A stretch of DNA of 53,520 bases from Clostridia bacterium (GTDB lineage Bacteria; Bacillota; Clostridia; Oscillospirales; SIG627), in NCBI GenBank assembly GCA_017467865.1, contig JAFUKG010000032.1, positions 1-53,520 on the forward strand, read 5' to 3'. A program made the translations under genes and the position numbers. Of this stretch, positions 1 through 7,067 are shown one piece after another. A model generated the notes under the pieces. That model worked only from the letters and a program-made list of their open reading frames with translations. It made no database searches and was not told the DNA's origin. The stretch's first letter is position 1, and each line of letters opens with the position of its first letter.

Positions 1-2
1 CG

Positions 3-1268
3 TCAGATGAAATCATCCCCGTAGACGAGCTTCTTACAGTTAAATTCGGCAGAGGTAAGATAGGTGCTTTGACACTGTTCGTACTTCCTGAAATAACAGG
101 CAAGGCAGTATTCTACGTAATGGATAATACAGGCACCGTTATACCTTATACCTGGACGGGCACAAGTAAGGCTATATCTGCTGACGGTGATATGGCATAT
201 GATGAAATTGATATGCAGACATTACTTCCCGATGAGGGCTGGGTGGTAGGCTTTAAGTACTATCCCGTAGGCACAGTAAATGCAGAGGACATTACGTATG
301 ACGCAAGCGCTGCTGCCAGCACTTCGGACAGAGTATATGAATTTACAATAGAGATGGGCTCAAGTTACGACGGTTACTACGTAATCAAGGAGGACCACAA
401 GGCTAAGGTTACAGGCGCAAGTCTCCTTCTTGACGGCGCTATTGGTATTAAGCTTTATATGAGCTATTCCGAAGACGTAACTGCAATCTCACTTGCAAAC
501 ATTGACGAGTATACAAAGACAGCGCCTACTGTTACAATGGCAGACGGCGTTGCAACTGCAACCTTCTACGTAAACCCCAAGGATGCTTTGACCTTCGAGG
601 TAACAGGCGACTTGGTTTACACTGTGAGCGGTGCAGACAAGACCGTAACAGATGCATTTACCCTCAGCGTTCCTGCCTACGTAGCTGCCCTTAAGGCCAA
701 GGCAGAGGCAGGAGACGCAGAGGCTCTCTCTGCCGAGGCTCTTATAGATGCTCTTGAAGTATACTATACACAGGCAGACATCTACTTTAACAATAAAGAC
801 TCAGTAGAAGTAGCGCTTACAAGCGATGAGTCAACTGCTATTGCGGAAATGACAAATCCCACAAGAACAGGTACAATGCCCACAGGTCTTGAATTTTATT
901 CCAGCTCTCTGATCCTTGAAGAGACAACTACCATCCGTCATTACTTCAAGATTGTTGGAACAGGTGAAGGTCAACTTGTATTTACCGTAAACGGAGAAGA
1001 GGCAGTCTTTGGTTTCGCTGAAACAACAGGAGATAGCGTAAGCAGTTACCTTTACGTAGACGTTGAAAATATTTCGGCAGACAAGCTGGGAACAGGTGCA
1101 GTGGTTACAGTCAGTGACGGAACCTACACTTGTACGATTACTTTCTCTGCACTTGATTACGTAAAGCTCACCTACAACAATGAGACAAACGCAAATCTTA
1201 TGAATCTCGCCCGTGCTCTTTACAAGTACTCGGTAGAGGCAGATGCGTACCTTAATCCTCAGGCTTAA
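3..1268 (+). CDS. C-terminal part of a large exported repeat protein (5' end outside window)
   Basis: The reading frame is open from the left edge, so the start lies upstream; about 421 residues are visible. I do not recognise a named family. The sequence is acidic, rich in Thr/Ser/Ala and almost free of Cys, as expected for an extracellular beta-sandwich protein. Its first block (YPVG-type ending) matches a domain present twice in the 1488-aa protein at 13252-17718. Its later blocks match that protein's C-terminus: GASLLLDGAIGIKLY versus GASLILDGQIGLKFY, and LARALYKYSVEA versus LARAIYNYSVEA. Both proteins are followed by a roughly 40-aa peptide gene and a hairpin terminator, so the two loci are paralogous units. 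Function is unknown; a secreted or surface role is inferred. Confidence 0.75.
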   Translation, partial: SDEIIPVDELLTVKFGRGKIGALTLFVLPEITGKAVFYVMDNTGTVIPYTWTGTSKAISADGDMAYDEIDMQTLLPDEGWVVGFKYYPVGTVNAEDITYDASAAASTSDRVYEFTIEMGSSYDGYYVIKEDHKAKVTGASLLLDGAIGIKLYMSYSEDVTAISLANIDEYTKTAPTVTMADGVATATFYVNPKDALTFEVTGDLVYTVSGADKTVTDAFTLSVPAYVAALKAKAEAGDAEALSAEALIDALEVYYTQADIYFNNKDSVEVALTSDESTAIAEMTNPTRTGTMPTGLEFYSSSLILEETTTIRHYFKIVGTGEGQLVFTVNGEEAVFGFAETTGDSVSSYLYVDVENISADKLGTGAVVTVSDGTYTCTITFSALDYVKLTYNNETNANLMNLARALYKYSVEADAYLNPQA

Positions 1269-1289
1269 GTAAAGAAAGGGCAGGGTAGA

Positions 1290-1412
1290 ATGGATATAAA
1301 AGAAATGTACGAGACCCCCGAAACAGAAGCGGTACTTTTCGATAGCGACGATATCGTAACGGCAAGCTTTGGCACGGGTGACGACGAGCTTCCTCCCACA
1401 ATTTGGGGATAA
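1290..1412 (+). CDS. 40-aa acidic peptide, family member 1
   Basis: A short gene starts at ATG 1290 behind AAAGGGCAGGG and ends at TAA 1412. It encodes 40 residues with N-terminal YETPETEAVLFDS, a middle DDIVTASF and a C-terminus ELPPTIWG. The peptide at 17731-17856 aligns along its whole length, and each copy sits right after a homologous large exported protein and right before a terminator, which argues strongly for real coding. It has no signal peptide, no membrane segment and no Cys. It could be a ribosomally made, modified peptide precursor, an intracellular partner of the large protein, or a regulatory peptide; none of these is shown by the sequence. Confidence 0.75.
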   Translation: MDIKEMYETPETEAVLFDSDDIVTASFGTGDDELPPTIWG

Positions 1413-1418
1413 TAAGTA

Positions 1419-1450
1419 AAAAAGTGGACTCTTTTTAGAGTCCACTTTTT
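1419..1450 (+). terminator. Rho-independent terminator after the peptide gene
   Basis: A perfect 14-bp stem (1419-1432 with 1437-1450) has a TTTT loop and its 3' arm ends in TTTTT. It closes the surface-protein/peptide unit. Confidence 0.85.
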
Positions 1451-1451
1451 A

Positions 1452-1512
1452 AATGCAGAATTAAGAATGCAAAATGCAGAATTAAGGTAAATTACAATTG
1501 ATTGTAAATTTA
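1452..1512. repeat. Type A intergenic repeat, half copy
   Basis: ATGCAGAATTAAG-type words are followed by an AAATTACAAT/ATTGTAAATTT inverted repeat. This is the left half of the element seen complete at 17890-18018, 22998-23133, 49652-49783 and 52450-52590. Confidence 0.6.
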
Positions 1513-1548
1513 CTCTGAAGTGAAGCTTAACTGACTAAGTCGATTTCG

Positions 1549-1575
1549 TTTTATTTGTGTTTGGCACAAATAAAA
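1549..1575. promoter_or_regulatory. 11-bp inverted repeat upstream of the OPT transporter promoter
   Basis: TTTTATTTGTG and CACAAATAAAA form a perfect stem with a 5-nt loop just upstream of the -35 box at 1586. It may be an operator for a dimeric regulator or an upstream terminator; the sequence does not decide. Confidence 0.45.
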
Positions 1576-1585
1576 CATTTATCTA

Positions 1586-1614
1586 TTGACTAAAATATAA
1601 TTATATGGTAGAAT
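1586..1614 (+). promoter_or_regulatory. Sigma-A type promoter for OPT-PqqD operon
   Basis: TTGACT (1586-1591), a 17-bp spacer and TAGAAT (1609-1614) lie 33 bp before the start codon of the transporter. Confidence 0.7.
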
Positions 1615-1647
1615 TCTTATAATTATGTTTAAGAAAGAGGAAAAATT

Positions 1648-3564
1648 ATGGACTCAAAAAATGAATTCAAGCCCTATATTCCTGCTGAGAAAATAACTCC
1701 CGAGTTAACAGCAACCTCGGTTATTATGGGTATTCTTCTTGCAGTAATATTCGGTGCGGCAAACGCGTATCTTGGACTGAGAGTAGGTATGACCGTTTCG
1801 GCGTCTATTCCTGCGGCGGTTATAGCAATGGGCGTTATCCGCGTTATTATGAGAAAAAATTCTATTCTCGAAAGTAACATCGTTCAGACTGTCGGCTCCG
1901 CAGGTGAATCGCTTGCGGCAGGCGCAATATTCACCCTCCCCGCTCTTTATCTTTGGGCAAAAGAAATCGAGGGCTTTGAAAAGCCCGGTCTTATGGAGAT
2001 TACGGTAATTGCCCTTCTTGGAGGACTCCTTGGCGTATTCTTTATGATACCTCTTCGTAACGCTCTTATCGTACGAGAGCACGGCGTTCTTCCTTATCCC
2101 GAAGGACAGGCTTGCGCCGAGGTGCTCCTGGCGGGCGAAGAAGGGGGCTCAAGTGCCAAGACAGTATTTGCAGGTATGGGCTTTGCGGCGCTTTTCAAGT
2201 TTATTATCGACGGATTGAAAATTGTTCCCGGCGAGGTTTCAGTCGAGGGAAGCACAAAGACCTACCCCGGTGCAATAGGCACTCAGATTTATCCCGCCGT
2301 TATGTCGGTAGGTTATATCTGCGGGCCCAAGATTTCGTCTTATATGCTTGCAGGCGGTATACTCAGTTGGCTTATACTCATACCCCTTATAGTTATTTTC
2401 GGCTCTTCAATTATTATGTACCCTCAGACAGAGGCGACTATCGGTGAGCTTTTCGCCACCGGCGGTGCAGGTGCTATCTGGGGCAGTTACGTAAGATATA
2501 TCGGTGCAGGAGCCTTGGCGGCGGGCGGTATAATCAGCCTTGTCAAGTCTCTTCCCCTCATTATACGTACTTTCCGTGACGCTATCAAGGGACTTTCTCA
2601 GGGCGGTGCAGGTGTAAGCAACCGTACAACGCAGGATATCAGCATGAAAATAGTTCTTCTCGCTATCCTTGTTCTCACTCTCCTTGTATGGCTTGTTCCC
2701 GCTATTCCTGTGTCACTTGTAGGAGCATTTATCGTAGTTATCTTCGGCTTCTTCTTTGCCACCGTTTCTTCACGTATGGTTGGACTTGTCGGAAGCAGTA
2801 ACAACCCCGTTTCGGGTATGGCTATCGCAACTCTCCTTATCGCAACCCTAATATTGAAGCTTACAGGCGAGACGGGTGCCTCGGGTATGCGTGCGGCTAT
2901 CGCTATCGGCTCTATCATATGTATCGTTGCCGCAATCGCAGGCGATACCTCTCAAGACCTTAAAACAGGCTACCTTTTAGGTGCTACTCCCAAAAAACAG
3001 CAGATTGGTGAGATTATCGGTGTAGTTGCCGCGGCATTTGCCATCGGCGCAACTCTCAACCTTCTTGATACCGCTTGGGGCTTTGGTACAGACGAGCTTG
3101 CAGCTCCTCAGGCAACCCTTATGAAAATGGTAATCGAGGGCATTATGGGCGGAGAGCTTCCCTGGTCTCTTATCTTTATAGGCGTGGCTATTGCAGTAGT
3201 TGTGGAAATTCTCGGTATCCCCGTGCTTCCCTTTGCTATCGGTGTATATCTCCCTGTACAGCTTAACGCTTGTATTATGGTGGGCGGTCTTGTAAGACTT
3301 GCAATGGATAGACTCAAGGACGAGGATAAGAGAAAGAACGCTACGAACAACGGTGTTCTCTTCTGCTCGGGTATGATAGCAGGCGAAGGACTTGTGGGTA
3401 TTCTCCTTGCAGTTCTTGCAGTATTCGGCGTAGGCGAGATGATTGACCTGTCAGGAAAGCTCAACCTTTCTTCCGCTGTTTCAAGCATCGGAGCACTTGT
3501 ACTCTTTGCTCTCATTGTATTAATACTCGTTAAATTCTCTCTCGGTAAAAAGATTAAGAAATGA
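1648..3564 (+). CDS. OPT-family oligopeptide transporter
   Basis: The 638-aa product is an almost entirely hydrophobic polytopic membrane protein. The N-terminal LTATSVIMGILLAVIFGAAN followed by YLGLRVGMTVSASIPAAV, the VGSAGESLAAGAIFTLPA segment and the LPYPEGQACAEVL segment are typical of the oligopeptide transporter (OPT) family, which moves small peptides or metal chelates into cells by proton coupling. Length fits bacterial OPT members. The start at 1648 is set by AAGAGGAAA upstream. Its stop overlaps the start of the PqqD-like gene by four bases (ATGA), so the two are translationally coupled. The substrate cannot be read from sequence; a peptide is likely by family. Confidence 0.9.
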   Translation: MDSKNEFKPYIPAEKITPELTATSVIMGILLAVIFGAANAYLGLRVGMTVSASIPAAVIAMGVIRVIMRKNSILESNIVQTVGSAGESLAAGAIFTLPALYLWAKEIEGFEKPGLMEITVIALLGGLLGVFFMIPLRNALIVREHGVLPYPEGQACAEVLLAGEEGGSSAKTVFAGMGFAALFKFIIDGLKIVPGEVSVEGSTKTYPGAIGTQIYPAVMSVGYICGPKISSYMLAGGILSWLILIPLIVIFGSSIIMYPQTEATIGELFATGGAGAIWGSYVRYIGAGALAAGGIISLVKSLPLIIRTFRDAIKGLSQGGAGVSNRTTQDISMKIVLLAILVLTLLVWLVPAIPVSLVGAFIVVIFGFFFATVSSRMVGLVGSSNNPVSGMAIATLLIATLILKLTGETGASGMRAAIAIGSIICIVAAIAGDTSQDLKTGYLLGATPKKQQIGEIIGVVAAAFAIGATLNLLDTAWGFGTDELAAPQATLMKMVIEGIMGGELPWSLIFIGVAIAVVVEILGIPVLPFAIGVYLPVQLNACIMVGGLVRLAMDRLKDEDKRKNATNNGVLFCSGMIAGEGLVGILLAVLAVFGVGEMIDLSGKLNLSSAVSSIGALVLFALIVLILVKFSLGKKIKK

Positions 3565-3914
3565 AGAAGAAAACAGTAGTTACGAAAAATTATCTTGAGG
3601 GTATCCCTTACCGTCCCCAGCATATCCGCTGGACTTCCGACGAAAAGGGGATAGTAACTCTCGAAATAGAGAACCGAGGCTTTATGAATAGAGTAGCACA
3701 AAAGCTCTTCCGTAAGCCTAAAATAAGCTATATCCACCTTGACGAGACGGGAAGCTTTATATGGCCTCTTCTTGACGGAGAGAAGTCGATTATGGATTTA
3801 GGTGCCCTTGTAGAAGAGCACTTCGGCGAAAAATCACACCCCCTTTATGAACGCCTTGCCAAGTATTTTATGATACTTGACTCCTACGGATTTGTAAAAT
3901 GGGCGAATAAGTGA
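3561..3914 (+). CDS. PqqD-like protein (RRE-type fold) coupled to the OPT transporter
   Basis: The 117-aa product carries a C-terminal PqqD-like region (about residues 55-115): DETGSFIWPLLDGEKSIMDL, then an acidic helix and a C-terminal LDSYGFVKW, matching the family pattern of 'ldetGaaIW.LldGe.t..ela' followed by a winged helix. PqqD proteins and RRE domains bind leader peptides of ribosomally made modified peptides and present them to modifying enzymes. The N-terminal 50 residues are basic and not recognised. No radical SAM or other maturase is adjacent, which is unusual. Overlap with the transporter suggests the pair handles the same peptide, but that is inference. Confidence 0.75.
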   Translation: MKKKTVVTKNYLEGIPYRPQHIRWTSDEKGIVTLEIENRGFMNRVAQKLFRKPKISYIHLDETGSFIWPLLDGEKSIMDLGALVEEHFGEKSHPLYERLAKYFMILDSYGFVKWANK

Positions 3915-4095
3915 TTTTGCCTTTGCAAAATCAATGAATTGCCTATGGCATGAATTGAAGTTTAAACTTCATGAATTAAAGCCTTCGGCTTTATGAATTG
4001 CACTGCGGTGCATGAGGACAATTCAATTCATGGAGCGTCAGCGAGAATTCATGGGATACCCAATTCATGACAACAAGGTTGTCAATTCATTAAAC
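3911..4095. repeat. Array of different short palindromes joined by ATGAATT/AATTCAT spacers
   Basis: Distinct hairpin words follow one another: 3913-3932 (GATTTTGC/GCAAAATC), 3940-3950 (TGCC/GGCA), 3957-3970 (perfect GAAGTTTAAACTTC), 3978-3992 (AAAGCC/GGCTTT), 3999-4012 (TGCAC/GTGCA), 4053-4061 (GGG/CCC) and 4069-4083 (GACAAC/GTTGTC). Spacers read ATGAATT in the left half and AATTCAT in the right half, so the two halves can also pair with one another. Confidence 0.8.
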
Positions 4096-4127
4096 AAAAA
4101 GCTTTCGGTTTTTTTCGAAAGCTTTTT
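4096..4127. terminator. Bidirectional terminator
   Basis: AAAAAGCTTTCG (4096-4107) pairs with CGAAAGCTTTTT (4116-4127). It has T-runs on both strands and lies between the convergent PqqD-like gene and the membrane protein gene at 4126-4722. Confidence 0.85.
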
Positions 4128-4722
4128 ATTTAGTGTATTCAAATGCTTCATTTGACAAACGCTCTATTTCTTTTGACAGTTCCATAAATGCAGGGCGGAA
4201 AAGTTTAACTTTTTGATTGTACCACAAGAGACTTATAATGCTTGAAATAAAGATACAACCCAACAAAAGAATCACAAAACCAATTGCACTGCCGAAATTG
4301 AAAATAGTGAAAAATATATCCGTTTCTATAACATTGCACGCTTCAAGTCCAAAATATGTTGTTATAGCTATAGCAAGCACAGCAAAACTAATAAAAAAAT
4401 AGCCGAATATAGAGCGTCTTACTTTATGCATAAGCTCTTTTTTTGTGCTGAATAACGATAAAATTTGCTGAGTATAACTGGATAAAATTTCATAATTTGG
4501 TATGTTACGGTCTCGAACAAAGGTCAGTTTTACATCCTTGAACGAATATGATGAAGCACTTACGTTCTTTCCATTAATATTTACGGATACTTCGGGACTA
4601 ACTATGGTGTTGTTTGTTACCAGAGTATACCCAAGTTTCAAAATGGTATTTATTAAATTTTGTTCATTCTCTTCAGAAGAATGCAATATCAAATATTCTT
4701 TGGAATTATCCTGATTAAGCAT
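4126..4722 (-). CDS. Two-helix membrane protein, unknown family
   Basis: The 198-aa product has a soluble N-terminal region (about 1-100) and two hydrophobic segments (about 108-128 and 138-168) followed by a basic/acidic helical tail. I do not recognise the family. The start at 4722 is supported by AAAGGAGAGAAAAT. The promoter (TTGACA-17-TATAAT, 4753-4781) contains an operator palindrome, and the divergently oriented small XRE regulator at 4817 lies on the other side of a second copy. The gene is therefore probably the regulated target of that repressor. Possible roles include stress membrane protein or toxin-like partner, without direct evidence. Confidence 0.7.
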   Translation of the reverse strand: MLNQDNSKEYLILHSSEENEQNLINTILKLGYTLVTNNTIVSPEVSVNINGKNVSASSYSFKDVKLTFVRDRNIPNYEILSSYTQQILSLFSTKKELMHKVRRSIFGYFFISFAVLAIAITTYFGLEACNVIETDIFFTIFNFGSAIGFVILLLGCIFISSIISLLWYNQKVKLFRPAFMELSKEIERLSNEAFEYTK

Positions 4723-4752
4723 ATTTTCTCTCCTTTATTTTTGGTTACCTAC

Positions 4753-4781
4753 ATTATATGACAAGATGTCATATTTGTCAA
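4753..4781 (-). promoter_or_regulatory. Promoter of the membrane protein gene with operator in the spacer
   Basis: On the minus strand TTGACA (4776-4781), a 17-bp spacer and TATAAT (4753-4758). The spacer is almost filled by ATATGACA-AGA-TGTCATAT (4756-4774). Confidence 0.8.
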
Positions 4782-4790
4782 TGATAAAAT

Positions 4791-4805
4791 ATGACATAAT
4801 GTCAT
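4791..4805. promoter_or_regulatory. Second operator copy ATGACA-TAA-TGTCAT
   Basis: This palindrome matches the one centred at 4765 and is centred 33 bp away (about three helical turns), just before the XRE start codon. Autoregulation by the XRE protein is inferred. Confidence 0.75.
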
Positions 4806-4816
4806 TGGGTGATGTA

Positions 4817-5029
4817 ATGAAAAATAACTTAAAGTATTTGCGTAAGAGCAGGGGATATACTCAGGTAGGGCTGCAGATGCAAACAGGGATAGAGCAGTCG
4901 CTTTTATCAAAGTTTGAAAACGGAGAGCGTGTTCCTCCCACGGAAACACTTTTGACTCTCGCAGAGTTTTACGGAGTAAGCATTGATTATATACTTTGCC
5001 GTACCGATAACCCCGAAGTAAACAAATAG
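4817..5029 (+). CDS. Small XRE-family transcriptional regulator
   Basis: The 70-aa product is a single Cro/CI-type helix-turn-helix: LKYLRKSRGYTQVGLQMQTG, then IEQSLLSKFENGERVPPTET and a C-terminal FYGVSIDYILCRTDNP, the usual end of this domain. I chose ATG 4817 over the upstream in-frame ATG 4766 because GGGTGATG precedes 4817 and because 4766 falls inside the operator. The two palindromes between this gene and the divergent membrane protein gene are the probable binding sites. A hairpin terminator follows immediately. Confidence 0.88.
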   Translation: MKNNLKYLRKSRGYTQVGLQMQTGIEQSLLSKFENGERVPPTETLLTLAEFYGVSIDYILCRTDNPEVNK

Positions 5030-5064
5030 CGGTTTTTGTTACAAAACAACAAAAACCGCTTTTT
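5028..5064 (+). terminator. Terminator after the XRE gene
   Basis: A 13-bp stem, AGCGGTTTTTGTT with AACAAAAACCGCT, 7-nt loop, followed by TTTT. The stem begins in the stop codon. Confidence 0.85.
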
Positions 5065-5083
5065 AATTTTGTTGAAAAAATAC

Positions 5084-5112
5084 TTGATTTTGACGCTTTA
5101 TTGTGCTAAAAT
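5084..5112 (+). promoter_or_regulatory. Promoter of T-box operon 1
   Basis: TTGATT (5084-5089), 17-bp spacer, TAAAAT (5107-5112), directly upstream of the T-box leader. Confidence 0.65.
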
Positions 5113-5114
5113 GT

Positions 5115-5402
5115 TTACATCATCTAAATGCGTTGAGCAAAAACAAGTAGGAGCGTAGACTTCAGCTTCAAGAGAGCCGTCGGTTGGTGTGAGACGGTGG
5201 CGGTTATGCTTTGAATACATTTTGTTAGCAGTGCACCGAAAGCGTGAGCAAGTAGGCTGCAACGGGAGTTCCCGTGACAGAACGAGGGTATAGCAAGTAC
5301 CCGTGAGGCTCTTTTCGTGAGGAGAGAGTGAATAGAGGTGGTACCACGATTGAAAAAGTCGTCCTCTGTATTCAAAACAGAATACGGAGGATTTTGTTTT
5401 TT
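5115..5402 (+). promoter_or_regulatory. T-box riboswitch, specifier read as UAC (Tyr)
   Basis: The leader contains the stem I distal pieces AGAGAGCCG and GGTTGGTGTGAGACGG, an AGTA / GAA-TAC-A specifier loop (AAGTAGG around 5145; GAATACA at 5213-5219) bounded by AGCGTA/TATGCT and CAAAA/TTTTG helices, and the antiterminator T-box AGAGGTGGTACCACG (TGGTACCACG at 5339-5348). A 12-bp terminator stem (5362-5391) with a U-run follows. Uncharged tRNA-Tyr would stabilise the antiterminator and allow transcription of the downstream symporter and probably the rest of the operon. The specifier assignment is from folding by eye. Confidence 0.88.
5362..5402 (+). terminator. T-box-controlled terminator, operon 1
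   Basis: TCCTCTGTATTC pairs with GAATACGGAGGA (one G-U pair), followed by TTTTGTTTTTT. The 5' arm competes with the T-box antiterminator. Confidence 0.85.
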
Positions 5403-5433
5403 ACCTCCGTACCTGAAACAAGGAGGAAAAAAC

Positions 5434-6987
5434 ATGCAAGACGCACAACTTTACACTATCATTGCTCTTTGTATTTACGCAATAGCAATGGCACTTATCG
5501 GATGTATCAGCTACGGCAAATCAAAAACACTTGACGGCTTCCTTATAGGAGGAAGAAACATCGGTGCATGGGTAACTGCATTTGCTTACGGAACTACATA
5601 CTTTTCGGCGGTTGTATTCGTTGGATATGCCGGTCAGCACGGTTGGAATATCGGTATCGGAAGTATATGGATAGGTATAGGAAACGCCGTTTTAGGCTGT
5701 CTTCTTTCGTGGCTTCTCTTTGCTAACCGCACAAGAAAGATGACAAAGAAGCTCAACGCCAGAACAATGCCCGACTACTTCGAGAAAAGATATGACTCAA
5801 AGGGCATGAAGATTTTTTCGGCGGCGATTATCTTTATATTCCTTGTTCCTTACTCCGCAGCGGTTTATAAGGGACTTGGCTCACTTTTCAGTGCGGTATT
5901 CCCCGGTGTTGAAACATGGGTATGGATGCTTATAATTGCCTGTCTTACAGCAGTTTACCTTGTCGCAGGCGGATATGTTGCAACAGCTTACACCGACCTT
6001 GTTCAGGGAATTATTATGATTGTGGGAGTTATATGCCTTGTCGTTACGGTTCTCGGACACGACTCGGTAGGCGGTATTTCAGGTCTTATTGAAAACCTCA
6101 GAAACTTCCAGTCTCTTCCCGACGACCCCAATCCCACAACAGGCGCACAGCTGACAAACATTTTCGGCGGTTCGTCCTTCAAATTCCTTTGCTTTAACAT
6201 TATGCTTACAAGCTTCGGTACATGGGGACTTCCTCAAATGATAGGAAAATTCTATGCAATCAAGGACACTGCCGCTATCAAGAGAGGCACAATCATTTCT
6301 ACTCTCTTCTGTGTGATTATCGGTTGCGGAGCATACCTTATCGGAAGCACATCGAGACTTATTCTCGGCGGTGTTCTTCCCGAGGGCGGAATTGACGCTG
6401 TTATCCCCGCAGTTCTTATGGAGGTTCTCAGCGGAGGAACACTTGGAATTATCCTTTTGGCAATTATTATGATTCTGCTTCTTTCCGCTTCGATGTCAAC
6501 CCTTGAGGCAGTTGTTCTTACATCTGCTTCAGCAGTTGCAGTTGACCTTATTCCTGCAGTCAGAAAGAAAGAAACCAAGCCCGAGACACAGATGCTTCTC
6601 ACAAGACTTCTTTGCCTTGCCTTCGTTGCTTGTTCGTTTATCTTTGCAACACAGAACATTCCCATTATCGTAAGCCTTATGTCATTCTCGTGGGGCGTTG
6701 TTTCGGGTTGCTTTATCGGTCCTTACATTTGGGGTCTGTTCTCAAAGAAAATAACCAAGATAGGTGCATACGCAGGCATACTTTCCGGACTTCTCACAGT
6801 AGGAATTACAACACTTGTTATAACACTTAATTCTGGTTTCAGTTCTGCTGCTGCAAAATCTCCCGAAATGGGCGTTGCGGCCATGGCTGTTTCCTTTGTA
6901 GTGGTTCCTCTTGTAAGTCTTGTCACAAAGAAGCCTGATGCCAAGAAGGTAGACGAGATATTCGAGTGCTACAACGAGGCTGAATAA
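5434..6987 (+). CDS. Sodium:solute symporter (SSS family), T-box controlled
   Basis: The 517-aa polytopic protein shows SSS-family features: an N-terminal GFLIGGRNIGAWVTAFAYG segment, then TTYFSAVVFVGYAGQHGW, a YVATAYTDLVQGIIMI region and LLLSASMSTLEAVVLTSASA near the conserved Na2-site helix. Such proteins import solutes with sodium. Start ATG 5434 follows AAGGAGGAAAA; the longer in-frame start at 5338 lies inside the T-box and is rejected. A Tyr-type T-box upstream and IorAB downstream suggest the substrate is tyrosine, another aromatic amino acid or a related keto/aryl acid. The specific substrate is inference. Confidence 0.88.
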   Translation: MQDAQLYTIIALCIYAIAMALIGCISYGKSKTLDGFLIGGRNIGAWVTAFAYGTTYFSAVVFVGYAGQHGWNIGIGSIWIGIGNAVLGCLLSWLLFANRTRKMTKKLNARTMPDYFEKRYDSKGMKIFSAAIIFIFLVPYSAAVYKGLGSLFSAVFPGVETWVWMLIIACLTAVYLVAGGYVATAYTDLVQGIIMIVGVICLVVTVLGHDSVGGISGLIENLRNFQSLPDDPNPTTGAQLTNIFGGSSFKFLCFNIMLTSFGTWGLPQMIGKFYAIKDTAAIKRGTIISTLFCVIIGCGAYLIGSTSRLILGGVLPEGGIDAVIPAVLMEVLSGGTLGIILLAIIMILLLSASMSTLEAVVLTSASAVAVDLIPAVRKKETKPETQMLLTRLLCLAFVACSFIFATQNIPIIVSLMSFSWGVVSGCFIGPYIWGLFSKKITKIGAYAGILSGLLTVGITTLVITLNSGFSSAAAKSPEMGVAAMAVSFVVVPLVSLVTKKPDAKKVDEIFECYNEAE

Positions 6988-7008
6988 TAAAAAGTTAATA
7001 TTTATATA

Positions 7009-7042
7009 CACAGGGCGTACGGAAATTCCGTATACCCTTGTG
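7009..7042 (+). promoter_or_regulatory. Intercistronic hairpin between symporter and CoA ligase
   Basis: ACACAGGG-C-GTACGGAA can pair with TTCCGTATACCCTTGTGT with one bulge and one mismatch. Only a weak T-run follows, so a partial terminator or RNA-processing site is plausible. Confidence 0.45.
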
Positions 7043-7067
7043 TCATTTTCCCAGAAAGGATACAAAA

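Noticed and set aside
831..1445. Antisense frame of about 200 codons opposite the surface protein
   Set aside because: It lies opposite a well-supported coding frame, has no ribosome site and shows an atypical Cys/His-rich composition.
3911..4095. CRISPR-like array
   Set aside because: The constant parts are only 7 nt and the variable parts are palindromes of unequal length; no cas gene is nearby.
5338..5433. Longer symporter start at 5338
   Set aside because: This would translate the T-box antiterminator and terminator; ATG 5434 has an AAGGAGG site directly upstream.
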